Assembly (NCBI GenBank): GCA_965221575.1
Contig: CBDCSM010000014.1
Span: forward strand, 434,001-498,000
DNA from: JAPPHA01 sp965221575
Lineage (GTDB): Bacteria > Pseudomonadota > Alphaproteobacteria > Rhodobacterales > Rhodobacteraceae
Direction of reading: 5' to 3'
DNA length: 64,000 nt
Shown here: one piece after another, positions 63,217 to 64,000 of the stretch
Numbering within the stretch: position 1 is the stretch's first letter
How the letters are laid out: the number at the start of each line of letters is the position of its first letter
The notes under the pieces: model-generated
What the model was told of the DNA's origin: nothing
The model's database searches: none
What the model saw: the letters and a program-made list of their open reading frames with translations, nothing else
Position numbers and translations under genes: made by a program

Positions 63217-64000
63217 ATGAAAGTCAACGGGCAATACTACCGGTCAATCTGGCGCGACCAGGAGACGGGCCGCGTGAGGATCATCGACCAGCGATGGCTT
63301 CCACACGAGTTTCGAATTGCCGACCTCGACTCCCTCGACGCGTTCGCTTCCGCGATTCGTGACATGTGGGTTCGGGGCGCACCGCTGATCGGCGCCACTG
63401 CGGCTTATGGAATTGCCGTGCACATGACCTCCGATGCGCGCGACGCAGCCCTCGAGGAAGCGGGAAAAGTCCTGTTCGAAACCCGGCCGACCGCGGTCAA
63501 CCTGCGCTGGGCACTCGATCGGTGTGCCAGGACACTCGAGCCACTGACGGAACATGAGCGCGCCGGGGCGGCAATGCGGCTCGCCGACGAGATCGCCGAC
63601 GAGGACATCGAAATCAATCGAAAGATCGGCGTGCACGGGCTCGAAATCATCAGGCGAATTGCCCGCACGAGGCCTGACGGCGAGCCCGTGCGCGTGCTGA
63701 CCCACTGTAACGCTGGCTGGATTGCGACGGTGGACTGGGGTACCGCGACAAGCCCGATGTACCAGGCGCACGACGCCGGCATACCGGTGCATGTCTGGGT
63801 CGACGAAACCCGGCCCAGAAACCAGGGCGCACTGACGTCATGGGAACTCGGAAGCCACGGAATCAGCCATAGCTACATCGTGGACAATGCCGGGGGGCAC
63901 CTGATGCAGCGCGGACTCGTTGACCTGGTTGTCACCGGGACCGACAGAACGACTGCCGACGGAGATGTCTGCAACAAGATCGGGACCTATCTCAAGGCGC
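63217..64000 (+). CDS. mtnA: S-methyl-5-thioribose-1-phosphate isomerase, partial
   Basis: The first 261 residues of MtnA, cut by the window edge. The methionine salvage enzyme isomerises methylthioribose 1-phosphate to the ribulose. Seen are MWVRGAPLIGATAAYGIAVH, VNLRWALDRC, catalytic Cys in LTHCNAGWIATVDWGTA, WVDETRPRNQGA and catalytic Asp in VTGTDRTTADGDVCNK (usually GADRI). The ATG follows GAGGATCTCACCGC. The gap 62966-63216 holds nothing else. Confidence 0.9.
   Translation, partial: MKVNGQYYRSIWRDQETGRVRIIDQRWLPHEFRIADLDSLDAFASAIRDMWVRGAPLIGATAAYGIAVHMTSDARDAALEEAGKVLFETRPTAVNLRWALDRCARTLEPLTEHERAGAAMRLADEIADEDIEINRKIGVHGLEIIRRIARTRPDGEPVRVLTHCNAGWIATVDWGTATSPMYQAHDAGIPVHVWVDETRPRNQGALTSWELGSHGISHSYIVDNAGGHLMQRGLVDLVVTGTDRTTADGDVCNKIGTYLKA

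Noticed and set aside
1..64000. CRISPR array, tRNA or rRNA genes
   Set aside because: No regularly spaced repeats, cloverleaf-like segments or rRNA-like sequence were noticed on reading; a covariance-model scan would be decisive.

Overview
The window is high-GC bacterial DNA, most like a pseudomonadotal chromosome and probably an alphaproteobacterium. That placement rests on gene content: several hydantoinase/oxoprolinase loci, a tripartite tricarboxylate transporter, a Paa ring-epoxidase cluster with PaaX, and an EF-G-like protein. No rRNA or tRNA gene, CRISPR array or replication origin was recognised. A mobile, decayed left part (1-8.4 kb), a decayed island (22-24.3 kb) and a lower-GC transposon-like insert (32.2-34.6 kb) interrupt dense metabolic operons.

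Region 1 (1-6.5 kb) holds two 'recombinase-in-trio' (RIT) type elements. The left one, minus strand and cut by the window edge, and a complete one (2185-6142, three overlapping tyrosine recombinase genes, 171-bp perfect inverted repeats) both abut one IS66 transposase remnant. Their ends differ in sequence but share one layout: two direct motif copies 17 bp apart plus one inverted copy. The right flank holds a frameshifted NYN-domain remnant. A perfect 32-bp palindrome sits at the left junction of the complete element.

Region 2 (6.6-9.4 kb) has a small unknown ORF, a HigB/HigA-type toxin-antitoxin pair with a palindromic operator over the promoter, and a PPP-type phosphatase.

Region 3 (9.6-22 kb) is one long plus-strand operon. 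An XRE-cupin regulator with a promoter/palindrome upstream is followed by a complete Dpp/Opp-type ABC importer, a HyuA subunit, a HyuB subunit, an Asp/Glu/hydantoin racemase and a second HyuB. It looks like regulated uptake and ATP-dependent opening of a cyclic amide, such as a hydantoin or oxoproline-like compound.

Region 4 (22-32 kb) has an AraC/GyrI-like regulator, a broken XRE-ImmA/IrrE antitoxin gene, a Fic protein, and a minus-strand group of glutamine-synthetase-like ligase, class I glutamine amidotransferase and TctC-TctA-TctB transporter.

Region 5 (32.2-34.6 kb) is an IS1595/ISXO2-type transposase with a one-base frameshift. It is joined by ATGA overlaps to an adenine-methylase-like gene and then to a gene with a PD-(D/E)xK-like motif, so it may be a transposon carrying its own restriction-modification pair.

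Region 6 (34.6-50.4 kb) contains upp, a STAS protein, an ammonium transporter, an EF-G-like GTPase, another hyuA-hyuB pair, two membrane-associated GTPases in tandem, an amidase and a YtcJ-like amidohydrolase. Region 7 (50.5-64 kb) has an RHH/PIN toxin-antitoxin pair, then a phenylacetate degradation cluster (paaJ-A-B-C-D-E, paaG-paaI on the other strand, a fused PaaF/PaaH-like enzyme, paaZ, paaX), and the first part of mtnA. No paaK ligase gene is in the window.
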